From Gemmata sp. (GTDB lineage: Bacteria; Planctomycetota; Planctomycetia; Gemmatales; Gemmataceae), in NCBI GenBank assembly GCA_025055115.1, contig JANWYJ010000089.1:1-64000 (forward strand): a DNA stretch of 64,000 nucleotides. The letters run 5' to 3'. The notes under the pieces are model-generated. The model made no database searches and had not been told where the DNA came from. It saw nothing but the letters and a program-made list of their open reading frames with translations. Positions 24,606-32,952 of the stretch are shown one piece after another (position 1 is the stretch's first letter; every line of letters begins with the position of its first letter). The position numbers and the translations under genes were made by a program.

Positions 24606-26906
24606 TTACAGTGGTTCAGGGGTCGCGGCGATCGGTGTTTCGGCCCAGACGGCTTCTGACGAACCCTGAGTTGGGGCCTCGATGGCTGCAGTCAGCGCCC
24701 CCAACGCGGCACGCAATCGGGTGCGAATGTCGGGGGGGATGGGGTCGGTGGCCGCGGCATGGGCCACGATGGCACAAGCTCCTTCCACAACTTGGACAAT
24801 CCCATGCCACCCCGTGGGGCTAGCCGGGGCCACAGTTGCGTGGGGTGAAGGGGAGGCTGGTTCAGCCCGGGGGCGAAGAATTCCCGAACCGCAAGAAGTG
24901 GTTTCCGATGACGACGGCGCTTCGGTCTCGTGGCCCACCAATTCCCGCATGGTGGCCAGGAAACCCGCGGTGTTGACCGCTTCAAAGGGGATTTCGTCCG
25001 CATCACCGGCAAAAATACCGTGAAAAAGGTCGTGTTTGGCTTCGATGGTGCGCAGGACTTTTTCTTCAATCGTGCCGCGGGTCACGAAGTTGATGACCTG
25101 CACGGGCCGGGATTGCCCCATCCGGTGAACCCGGCCGATCCGCTGATTGAGCACCCCCGGGTTCCACGGCAACTCCAGATTCACAACGGTATCGGCGACT
25201 TGCAGATTCAGCCCGGTACCGCCGGCATCGGTACTGAGAAAGACGCGGCAGTGGGGATCACTGAGGAATTGCTCTAAAACCGCTTTGCGTTCCTTGCCGG
25301 AAAGCCCCCCGTGGAGAATCGCATAACCAATGCCGCAGGAGTCGAGGACTTTCGCGGTTTCGTGAATCATGGTTTCCCATTGGGAAAAAACCACCAGTTT
25401 GTGTTCGGCCACCAATCCGGGTACCAACTCGGCGAATTCGTCCAGTTTGGGTGAGACACGAGAATTTTGATCGTAGAGGAACAGGCTATCACAAATCATG
25501 CGCAGATGGGCGATACAGGCGAGAATGCGTTTGCGATCGAGATCGGTCAGGTAGTTTTTTTGCAGCAAGCGGGCCAAGGTGATGCGTTGTTGTTCGTAGC
25601 AGTGGCGTTGTTCGTCGGCCAGTTCGACATAGACGGTGTTATCGGTGCGTGCGGGTAATTGCGTCAGGACTTCGCTGCGGCTGCGGCGGAGGAAAATCGG
25701 GGCCAGTTTTTCGCGAATCTGCTCGAGATTGCGGTAACCTTTGAGATGGCCGTTTTCATCCAAGACCCGGTGATCGTGGAGGAATTGGAACGCAGGTCCG
25801 AAGCGGCGTTCGTCCACAAATTGGACAATGCTATACAGTTCTTCGAGCCGGTTCTCCAGGGGGGTTCCGGTCAGGACCATCGCGTAGCGGCTTTTGAGCT
25901 TTTTGACGGCCCGGGAGGTTTTGGCTTCCCAGTTTTTAATCCGTTGGGCTTCATCCAGAATGATGACATCGGGTTTCCAGGCATTGAGGGCTTCGCCATC
26001 GCGAACGACCTGTTCGTAGTTGACCAGGCGGTAGAAGGTGGGTTGGGCGTATTGGTCGAGGCGGGCTTCGGGGCTGCCGTCGATCACCTGGACCGGGCGG
26101 CGGGTGAACTTGCGAATTTCCGTTTCCCATTGATATTTCACCGACGCGGGAGCCACGACCAAGACCCGCTGCACGTTGCGTTCGCGGGCGAGCAGTTCGA
26201 CGGCGGCCAGGGTTTGCACCGTTTTGCCCAGCCCCATATCGTCGCCCAGAATGCTGCGGCCCCGGCAGGCCAGAAACAACGCGCCGCGAATCTGGTAGTC
26301 GTAGAGCGGAACGGGAAACCAATTCTGATCGAAGGTGCCTTCGGCCAGTTGTTGCAGCCATTGTTGTTCGCGCGCCAGCATTTCGGCCCGTTCGATTTCG
26401 CGGTCGATGAACTCCATGGCATCGGAGCTGACCGTGACCGCTTCGGGAACCTCTTCGATGGCGCGAATCAAATCGGGGTATTGGCCGCGTCCGGACCAGA
26501 AGCCTTTCTCATCAAAGTACGTTTGGGCCAGTTGGGCCAGCTTGTCGGAGTGTCGCGCCGGTAGGTGCAAGGCCAGTTGCAGCTTTTCCCCATAGGAAAG
26601 GAGGATTTCTGGCCGTTTAATTTCTGCTTTTTTGCGTTGCAATTGCGGGGGCACTTCTTCTTTGAGCGAATCGAGAACCGCTTCGATGTGTTTGCAAGTG
26701 CCGAGGGTGTTGGATTTGTAATCGGGGCAAGTGCAGGTATTGTCGCCCACGTCGAATCCGCGTATGGTAACCGTATACTGGCCGCCGGATTGCGGGTTGG
26801 TCACGCGGTAGTCGCCAAAAACGCGGTTTTTGCCCTGCCGTTCGATGCGAAAGTGCCCCGTTTTGGCCCGCTGCCGGCGGATATCGATTTGTTCTTCGCG
26901 GAGCAT
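24606..26906 (-). CDS. SWIM zinc finger-SNF2 family helicase
   Basis: A 766-residue DNA-dependent ATPase. The N-terminus carries a SWIM zinc finger (CTCPDYKSNTLGTCKH: Cys58, Cys60, Cys71, His73). SNF2 motifs follow: I (LGDDMGLGKTVQTLAAVE, Lys228), II (DEAQRIKN), III (LTGTPLENRLEELYSIV), V (STDAGGTGLNLQ) and VI (NQRIGRVHRMGQSRPVQV). The last 120 residues are Ala/Pro/Ser-rich with no recognised domain. SWIM-SNF2 proteins occur in many bacteria and probably remodel protein-DNA or transcription complexes; the RapA-like role is inferred. The start is uncertain: 26906 has GGGGAAGGG upstream; 26930 is also possible. Gene context is uninformative. Confidence 0.9.
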   Translation of the reverse strand: MLREEQIDIRRQRAKTGHFRIERQGKNRVFGDYRVTNPQSGGQYTVTIRGFDVGDNTCTCPDYKSNTLGTCKHIEAVLDSLKEEVPPQLQRKKAEIKRPEILLSYGEKLQLALHLPARHSDKLAQLAQTYFDEKGFWSGRGQYPDLIRAIEEVPEAVTVSSDAMEFIDREIERAEMLAREQQWLQQLAEGTFDQNWFPVPLYDYQIRGALFLACRGRSILGDDMGLGKTVQTLAAVELLARERNVQRVLVVAPASVKYQWETEIRKFTRRPVQVIDGSPEARLDQYAQPTFYRLVNYEQVVRDGEALNAWKPDVIILDEAQRIKNWEAKTSRAVKKLKSRYAMVLTGTPLENRLEELYSIVQFVDERRFGPAFQFLHDHRVLDENGHLKGYRNLEQIREKLAPIFLRRSRSEVLTQLPARTDNTVYVELADEQRHCYEQQRITLARLLQKNYLTDLDRKRILACIAHLRMICDSLFLYDQNSRVSPKLDEFAELVPGLVAEHKLVVFSQWETMIHETAKVLDSCGIGYAILHGGLSGKERKAVLEQFLSDPHCRVFLSTDAGGTGLNLQVADTVVNLELPWNPGVLNQRIGRVHRMGQSRPVQVINFVTRGTIEEKVLRTIEAKHDLFHGIFAGDADEIPFEAVNTAGFLATMRELVGHETEAPSSSETTSCGSGILRPRAEPASPSPHATVAPASPTGWHGIVQVVEGACAIVAHAAATDPIPPDIRTRLRAALGALTAAIEAPTQGSSEAVWAETPIAATPEPL

Positions 26907-27285
26907 GGGTTCCCTTCCCCAGCAGGTCATGATGATCTGTCCAGTTATTCTACAGGGGTGTTGAAAGACCTCAAATCCGTCAGTCGATTCATTTCCCGCC
27001 CGAGTTGTCAAGAAAAAGTTTGAAACTCTGGGAACAAACGGAAGTCGTCTTAACTCCAACCATTAGATTCTCGTCGGGCGAGAAACCCGATGCGGCAACG
27101 GCCTCGCCATCGCCATTGCCGGTGAACCTACCCTGATGGCTATCGCCCGGCTTTCGCTGACCGATCGCCCGTGGCAGCTGCTGTTGTCCCATTGGGGGCG
27201 AGCAGCGGCAATAACCTCAGTACCGTCGCACCCCCCTTGGTGGGGCGTGTGGGATATTGTTTTCCCCTTCTGAGAGTTTGACACC
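26907..27285. other. Divergent intergenic region
   Basis: Lies between the divergent SNF2 and surface-protein genes, so it should contain promoters for both. I found no gene, repeat array or convincing terminator. A short hairpin CGGGCGAGAAACCCG lies near 27077-27091. Confidence 0.45.
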
Positions 27286-30200
27286 ATGCGTCGACTTCCA
27301 TCATCCGTTCGTGCGCAGCTGAACCGCTGCCGGTTGAATGCGGAATGGCTTGAAGATCGCGCCGTTCCGGCACAAATGATGACCTATGTCAACGATAACT
27401 GGCATCTGTTCCTGGATGCCGACCTCAGTGGCGGACTGTCGGTGGGGGACATTGTCATCAACCCCAACGCGCAAGGTCCACTGACGGGTTATATCTACGG
27501 CGTTCAGGCGTTTGGAACCGTCACCAGCGGGCATGGCATTACCAGCCCGACAGCCCTGAGCGGTTTTGCCACTATCAACGATGCTATTGCCAACACCCAA
27601 AGCGGCGGCACCGTGACCGTGTTCGAAGGCACGTACACGGAAAGCGTGAATGTGAATAAATCCGTAACGCTCCGCGGCGCCCAAGCCGGAATTCTCACCG
27701 ACACCCGCACCAGCGGCAGTAGCAGCGAAACGATCCTTGTCGCCACTGGAGGAGCCGGCTTCCACCTGACGGCCTCCAACGTCACCATCGACGGCTTTAC
27801 GATTACCGCTGGCACCGGCGCGGTTCACGGCATCGCCGAATGGACTTCCCTGACTGGCACGACCATTCGCAATAACTTCATCTCGGGTTTCACCAGCTCA
27901 TTGGGGGTCGCGATCGCGGCGGGTTCGTCGAACTTCCAGATTGTCCGCAACGACGTCGCGAACAACTACGGCGGCATTTACCTATCCGTCCAAGCCCACA
28001 GCGGTACTGTCAGCCAAAATATTGTTCACAATCACACCGGCAGTACCGGATCCGATGAAGGTTCGGGCGTGTTGCTAGAAGGTAACAACACCAACGTTGC
28101 CATCACTGAAAACATCATTCGCGATAATCGCCACGGTGTCTACGTTTGGACTGGCTTTGGCGACAACTTCACCAATACCACCATTTTCAACAACGCCATC
28201 ACCCACAACACCGCTGGCATCACCAACACTGGCCCGACGGTCCTCGATGCCTGGGGGAATTGGTGGGGCACCAACGATGCCGCGGCCGTCGCGGCGTTGG
28301 CGGGGGCCAATGTCGATTTCTCACCGTGGTTGAGTTCCGGCACCGATACCAGCACCACCGCCGGCTTCCAAGGCGATTTCTCCGCGTTGCATGTCGGCTT
28401 GGGTGGCGCTCAGATTGGCACGGTGGGCCGCATTCAGGAAGGGATCAATCGCGTTACGACCGGTGGCACCGTGAGTGTCACCGCCGGTACTTATGTCGAA
28501 AATGTCACGATTGATAAGAATCTGACACTGGTTTCGACCGATGGTCGGGCCGCGACGACGATTGAAGGCATTTCGGGTGTCGGGGCGTTAGGGACGGTGC
28601 GGATCACCAACAACACCAGCGGTGTTACGTTGGGCGATGTGGGCCGGGGTTTCACCATCCGCGGCATCGACAACGGCTTGCCCGCCGTTGAGAATGCCGC
28701 GGTGTACTTCCAAGGACCGCACAGCAACGCCCGTGTGGTGGGCAACGAAATCATCGCCAACGGCGATAGTGCCATGCTGACGGAATTCGGCGTCCCGATC
28801 AGCGGTTTTGTGATCGACAGCAACATCTTCTCGGGCCAAACCTTCGTGGGTAGCACACCGGCTACGGGTAATCAGTTCACCGTGGCGAATGTGGCCCGGC
28901 AATTGGTGGTGATGGGCAACGGTGGTGGGAATCTGGCCACTGCGACCACAACGAACATCACGTTCACCAATAACCAGATCATCGGTACCACCGGCGCCAA
29001 CGGGGTGGGCAATACTTTGGTGACACTCGATGTGGCGAATTCCACAATCCGCGGCAACACCTTCGCCGGCACCATGGACGGCTTCGGTGCAGCTCTGCGG
29101 GTCCGCCGTCCGGGGACCGACATCGACAACAATACCTTCATCAGCACGAACATGGCCGACGGTACGCTGTTGCTGTTCGTGCAAAATAACACCACGCCGA
29201 TTCAAGACATCATTGCCGCCAACACGTTCGACCGCGGCGCTTATGTCAACAATGGCAGTGAACTGAGTGTGTCGCTCACCGGCGGTGCGACGCGTGCAAC
29301 GAGTGGTTCGACACTGAACATCCTGCCGGGGACGTACAACGAAAGCCTCAACCTCACCACCGGTCCGCTGGATAAAGCCTTGACCCTGGCACCGGTCGCA
29401 GGTGGCCCAGTCACCATCCTCGGCAGCCTGACACTCAATGCGGATGATGCTCTGACGCTCAGCGTTGCCCAACCTCTGAACGTGGGTGGGACACTGACCC
29501 TTGGTAATGCGGCGTTGAACCTCATCAGCCCGACGACGGTGCCAGCCGGTTCATCGGTGGTGCTGATCAACAACCTAAGTAGTGACCCCGTGGGTGGAAC
29601 GTTCGCGGGCTTGCCGCAAGGAGCCAGCGTGACCGCGTCGAACGGTCAGACGTTCGTCATCAGTTATGCGGGCGGCACCGGCAATGACGTCACCGTCACG
29701 GTTCCCGCGCCGCCGGTGGTGGTGCCCCCTGTACCGCCCGTGCCGCCGGTGGTGGTGCCCCCCGTGGTTCCGCCCCCGGTTGTGGTTCCGACCCGATTGT
29801 TCGCCGTGGGGGCGGGGCCGGGCGCGAATGCCCATGTCAAGGTCTACAACGCCGATAGCTCGCTGCGGTTCAGTTTCTTCGCCTTTGAAGGTTTCAATGG
29901 GGGCGTGACCGTGGCCACCGGGGATGTGACCGGTGACGGTATCGAGGATATCGTTGTGGGAGCCGCGACGGGTGTCTCGAATGGGCATGTCAAGGTGTTC
30001 AGTGGAGCCACCGGGACGTTGCTGGCCAGCTTTTTGGCCTTCAGCGGTTACAGCGGCGGGGTGTCCGTCGCGGTGGGCGATATCAACAACGATGGCCGTG
30101 GCGACATTATCGTGGGCGCTCTCAACAACGCCAGCCACGTGAAAGTCTTCGATTTCGCTAGTGGCAGCGAGCTGATGAGCTTCTTCGCCTACGACGGCTT

Positions 30201-30681
30201 CAATGGTGGTGTCACCGTGGCCGCAGGCAATGTCGATGGGGTCGCGGGAGATGAAGTGATCACAGGTGTGGCCGCCAGCGGACCGGCCCACATCAAGGCC
30301 TTCAATTTCTCGGGGGATACCGTCGTCAGCTTCATCGCCAACAACTCAAACACGGGTGTGACCGTCGCGGCCGGCCCGTTGCTGAACAACGATAGCCTCG
30401 CCGAGATTCTGGTCGGCCCAGCAATCGGCGGTGGCCCCGTGCTGATCTTCAGCAACGGATCAACCACGCCCACAGCGACCCTCGACCCGAGCTTCGCGGG
30501 CAACACCAGTGGTTTGCGTGTCGCCGTGGCCGACGTCAATAACGATAATGCCGCGGAAATCCTGGTGGCGGCCGGCCCCGGACAGAATGCCGTGGTCAAA
30601 GCCTTCCATCCGGTGACTCTGGACCTGGTGAACAGTCTGGTCGCCTTCGACGACTTCCTCGGCGGCGTCTTCCTCGGCTGA
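27286..30681 (+). CDS. Large cell-surface protein: beta-helix plus FG-GAP-like repeats
   Basis: A 1131-residue protein. Near the N-terminus is LNAEWLEDRAVPAQM, the LEDR-x-VPA motif that opens many Gemmata-type surface proteins in place of a standard signal peptide. Residues about 95-800 are beta-helix rungs of the parallel right-handed kind (NITFTNNQI, NDVANNYGGIYL, TYVENVTIDKNLTLVS). A Pro/Val linker (VVVPPVPPVPPVVVPPV, about 830-850) leads to about six FG-GAP-like Ca-binding repeats (VATGDVTGDGIEDIVVGAAT, VAVGDINNDGRGDIIVGAL, VAVADVNNDNAAEILVAAG). This layout suggests binding to polysaccharide or matrix. It is followed by a strong terminator. Sorting or anchoring is unknown. Confidence 0.85.
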   Translation: MRRLPSSVRAQLNRCRLNAEWLEDRAVPAQMMTYVNDNWHLFLDADLSGGLSVGDIVINPNAQGPLTGYIYGVQAFGTVTSGHGITSPTALSGFATINDAIANTQSGGTVTVFEGTYTESVNVNKSVTLRGAQAGILTDTRTSGSSSETILVATGGAGFHLTASNVTIDGFTITAGTGAVHGIAEWTSLTGTTIRNNFISGFTSSLGVAIAAGSSNFQIVRNDVANNYGGIYLSVQAHSGTVSQNIVHNHTGSTGSDEGSGVLLEGNNTNVAITENIIRDNRHGVYVWTGFGDNFTNTTIFNNAITHNTAGITNTGPTVLDAWGNWWGTNDAAAVAALAGANVDFSPWLSSGTDTSTTAGFQGDFSALHVGLGGAQIGTVGRIQEGINRVTTGGTVSVTAGTYVENVTIDKNLTLVSTDGRAATTIEGISGVGALGTVRITNNTSGVTLGDVGRGFTIRGIDNGLPAVENAAVYFQGPHSNARVVGNEIIANGDSAMLTEFGVPISGFVIDSNIFSGQTFVGSTPATGNQFTVANVARQLVVMGNGGGNLATATTTNITFTNNQIIGTTGANGVGNTLVTLDVANSTIRGNTFAGTMDGFGAALRVRRPGTDIDNNTFISTNMADGTLLLFVQNNTTPIQDIIAANTFDRGAYVNNGSELSVSLTGGATRATSGSTLNILPGTYNESLNLTTGPLDKALTLAPVAGGPVTILGSLTLNADDALTLSVAQPLNVGGTLTLGNAALNLISPTTVPAGSSVVLINNLSSDPVGGTFAGLPQGASVTASNGQTFVISYAGGTGNDVTVTVPAPPVVVPPVPPVPPVVVPPVVPPPVVVPTRLFAVGAGPGANAHVKVYNADSSLRFSFFAFEGFNGGVTVATGDVTGDGIEDIVVGAATGVSNGHVKVFSGATGTLLASFLAFSGYSGGVSVAVGDINNDGRGDIIVGALNNASHVKVFDFASGSELMSFFAYDGFNGGVTVAAGNVDGVAGDEVITGVAASGPAHIKAFNFSGDTVVSFIANNSNTGVTVAAGPLLNNDSLAEILVGPAIGGGPVLIFSNGSTTPTATLDPSFAGNTSGLRVAVADVNNDNAAEILVAAGPGQNAVVKAFHPVTLDLVNSLVAFDDFLGGVFLG

Positions 30682-30719
30682 TCCGCCTCGGCTCATCCGC
30701 CGCAAGCCCAGCGGTTTCC

Positions 30720-30751
30720 GAAGCCCACTCGCTGCGCGGGTGGGCTTCTTT
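30720..30751 (+). terminator. Intrinsic terminator after the surface-protein gene
   Basis: A perfect 9-bp stem, GAAGCCCAC (30720-30728) with GTGGGCTTC (30740-30748), an 11-base loop, and TTT directly after. It lies 39 bases past the stop codon. Confidence 0.8.
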
Positions 30752-30815
30752 GAGGAATGCGACCGCTTGTGTGGGGTTGTTCCTCGGCGGTCACATCCGC
30801 CACTGGCGATCGACC

Positions 30816-31586
30816 TTACTTTTTCAACTCTTTGACGCGGATATTGCGATAACGGACGAAGTGCTTGGTCCAATCGCCGCCACCATGAACTTGCAGGCCG
30901 ATGTGGCCTTTGTCGTCGAGCCGTTTTTCGGTGTCTTGGTATTCCATAAATTTGACACCTCGAATCCAGGTGGTGATCTTGGGCGGATTGCCTTCGATCC
31001 GCGCCCGCAGTTCGTTCCATTGCCCGTGTTTCCAGAAGGTTTTCCAATCTTCGGGCTTCACGGGGCACTTGAAGCCGCCATCGGGTTGTTTACTGGGAAC
31101 GATGATCTCTGTGACGTCTTTGCCGAAATCGAAGTTGCGGAGGTGAGGTTTGCCGCCCATGCGTTCGCCGTAGATGCCCATCAAATTCCCGCCTTTGTGG
31201 TAGTCGATCATTGCTTGGTAGCATTTGCCGTCGTCGGTGCTGCGGAGGAATAAGCCGCTGTCGGGGCCGTCGTCGTTGTTCATTTCCAAAGCGATCTCGA
31301 AATCGCCGTAGAGTTTCTCGGTGATGAGGATGCCGCCGTTGCCCGGAACATCTTGCGAGCCGACGATCGCCCCGTCGATCACCTCCCATTTCCCCCCGCT
31401 GGTGTGGCCACTGGTGCGACTGTGACCGCTTTTGGCCGACACTTTCCAACCGTTGAGGGTTTTGCCATCGAAGATGGCGACAAAGCCGGTTTCGTCGAAT
31501 CGTTCGGGCTTCGGCGGTTCCGCTTGCAGGCTGGCTAGCGCCACGATCGCGACGAAGCTGGTGAGAGTGATCCAACGGTACATCAT
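30816..31586 (-). CDS. DUF1080 (3-keto-disaccharide hydrolase) family protein, secreted
   Basis: A 256-residue exported protein: signal peptide residues 1-22 (SFVAIVALASLQAEPP). The lectin-like fold of DUF1080 is clear: TGFVAIFDGKTLNGWKVSAK, then WEVIDGAIVGSQ, YGDFEIALEMNNDDGPDSGL, FLRSTDDGKCYQAMIDYHKGG, WNELRARIEGNPPKITTWIR and a last GHIGLQVHGGGDW-x-KHFVRYRNIRV. The family includes 3-keto-glucoside hydrolases and is greatly expanded in planctomycetes. It converges on the surface-protein gene. Start at 31586 or the second ATG at 31583; I could not separate them. Confidence 0.92.
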   Translation of the reverse strand: MMYRWITLTSFVAIVALASLQAEPPKPERFDETGFVAIFDGKTLNGWKVSAKSGHSRTSGHTSGGKWEVIDGAIVGSQDVPGNGGILITEKLYGDFEIALEMNNDDGPDSGLFLRSTDDGKCYQAMIDYHKGGNLMGIYGERMGGKPHLRNFDFGKDVTEIIVPSKQPDGGFKCPVKPEDWKTFWKHGQWNELRARIEGNPPKITTWIRGVKFMEYQDTEKRLDDKGHIGLQVHGGGDWTKHFVRYRNIRVKELKK

Positions 31587-31890
31587 TGTTCGACTCCGGA
31601 AGGGGATCGTTCGCCCCAGTATGACGGTTGTGGCCGGAAAATCCAGCCACCAGAGACCGGAACAACCACCGCAAGCTGGGGAAATCGTGAAAGATCGGAC
31701 GTACAGGCGGTCATTCTCGGATTGCCGGCGGTCATTCTCGGATCAGGACGGCGAGGGGAGGCCGTTCGGGCTGTACGCTTGGCCGGGGTAGGGCATCCCC
31801 GAGAACCGCCCAGAGTCCGGTTGATCGCGGAGCCATCGACGGCTATGGTCAAAGGAGTAGGTGATGTTCGGTGGTCATGAGGGGCTTACG
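31587..31890. other. Divergent intergenic region with a 17-base duplication
   Basis: GGCGGTCATTCTCGGAT is repeated at about 31706-31722 and 31727-31743. No gene is supported; the region should hold promoters for the divergent DUF1080 and Tat-like secreted-protein genes. Confidence 0.6.
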
Positions 31891-32679
31891 ATGCGGCGAA
31901 ACGAACAGCTCGACCGGCGCGCGTTTCTGGGAACGGTCGTGGCGTCGGCTGTAGTGGGAGTTTCTCCCGGTCCGGTCTTCGCCCAAAAGGGCATCGGCGA
32001 ACGAAAGATCGACCCCTTGGAGCTACCGCTGGATAAACCCGGCGTTTGGACGTTACATTTCCGTTATAAACCCATCCGCATTGTGACCCTCGATGGCTTC
32101 GGCAAAGACGGTAAACCGCAAAAGCAGTTGGTGTGGTACTTGTGGTATCAGGTTTATAATCTGCCTCCCGAAGGGCAGACGCCCGAACCGGTCACCTGCT
32201 TCCCAGAATTTGAATTGGTGACGAAAGATACGATCACGCCGCCCCTTTTGGATGAACCGCAACCGTTTCTTGTCAGCCAATTGAATAAAATCGAGAACCC
32301 GCAGGATCATCCGAGCTTGCGGTTGTTAACAACCATTGAGATATCCAAACGGCCGATTCCGCCTAGCAAACGGGATGCCATACCGCGGGTGGTCACCGGG
32401 GTGGCGGTCTGGACCGACATGACCGAAAAAGCCCCCAAGACCAACAAATTCAGTGTCTACATCAGCGGCTTGTCGAATGGGCAAGCCACTGAAGAACTCC
32501 GCGAAGGTGAGAAAATCATTAAACGCAAAACCTTGCAAATCAACTTTGTGCGCCCCACCGACGATACCGCGCCGCAAGCGACCGACATCCGCCCGGATGA
32601 TACCAACGCCCCCGCCGAGCAGTGGATTTACCGAACCAGTTCCATTGCCAAAGCGATTGGCCGGCCGAAGCTTCCTTGA
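31891..32679 (+). CDS. Secreted protein with Tat-like signal, unknown function
   Basis: A 262-residue protein whose N-terminus (MRRNEQLDRRAFLGTVVASA) has a twin-arginine-type signal, ending near VFAQKG, so it is probably exported folded. The mature part is soluble: LDKPGVWTLHFRYKPIRIVT, LVWYLWYQVYNLPPEGQTP, TCFPEFELVTKDTITPPL and a C-terminal RKTLQINFVRPTDD. I do not recognise a family, but the protein resembles other planctomycete secreted proteins of this size. The start at 31891 was chosen for the signal sequence and a GAGGGG upstream; a longer frame starts with GTG at 31861. Confidence 0.75.
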   Translation: MRRNEQLDRRAFLGTVVASAVVGVSPGPVFAQKGIGERKIDPLELPLDKPGVWTLHFRYKPIRIVTLDGFGKDGKPQKQLVWYLWYQVYNLPPEGQTPEPVTCFPEFELVTKDTITPPLLDEPQPFLVSQLNKIENPQDHPSLRLLTTIEISKRPIPPSKRDAIPRVVTGVAVWTDMTEKAPKTNKFSVYISGLSNGQATEELREGEKIIKRKTLQINFVRPTDDTAPQATDIRPDDTNAPAEQWIYRTSSIAKAIGRPKLP

Positions 32680-32838
32680 CGCAACTCCTGATCATTCCAG
32701 ATACTGCGCCGGGGGCACCATGGGCGGGGCGGCTATTGGGGGGGGCCTTGGCATCCCCGCCCGATCACCGCGGCGCTGGCCAGGAAGGGCTGCTGCGCGC
32801 ATGTCCTTGTGTGGGGCCGTTTTCCTCTGGTGGTGGCG

Positions 32839-32952
32839 TGTCGTTGTGATTGAGGCGACTATGTCGTTGTGATTGAGGCGACTATGTTGTTGTGATTGAG
32901 GCGACTATGTCGTTGTGATTGAGGCGACTGTGTCGTTGTGATTGAGGCGACT
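32839..32952. repeat. 23-base unit repeated five times before plsY
   Basis: A 23-base unit (core GTTGTGATTGAGGCGACT) is repeated five times with a fixed period (GATTGAGGCGACT at 32848, 32871, 32894, 32917 and 32940). Each unit contains a TTGAGG ribosome-binding-like segment. ATG follows it at 32861, 32884, 32907 and 32953 (GTG at 32930). The last of these is the plsY start. Upstream copies read ATG-TCG-TTG-TGA (Met-Ser-Leu-stop) or ATG-TTG-TTG-TGA, giving four mini-ORFs before the real gene, which itself starts Met-Ser-Leu. Confidence 0.93.

Noticed and set aside
25659-26564. 301-residue plus-strand open frame
   Set aside because: Antisense to the SNF2 helicase core, whose motifs are unambiguous.
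32839-32952. Five regular repeats resembling a CRISPR array
   Set aside because: Units are directly tandem without spacers and include ribosome-binding and start-codon features of the next gene.
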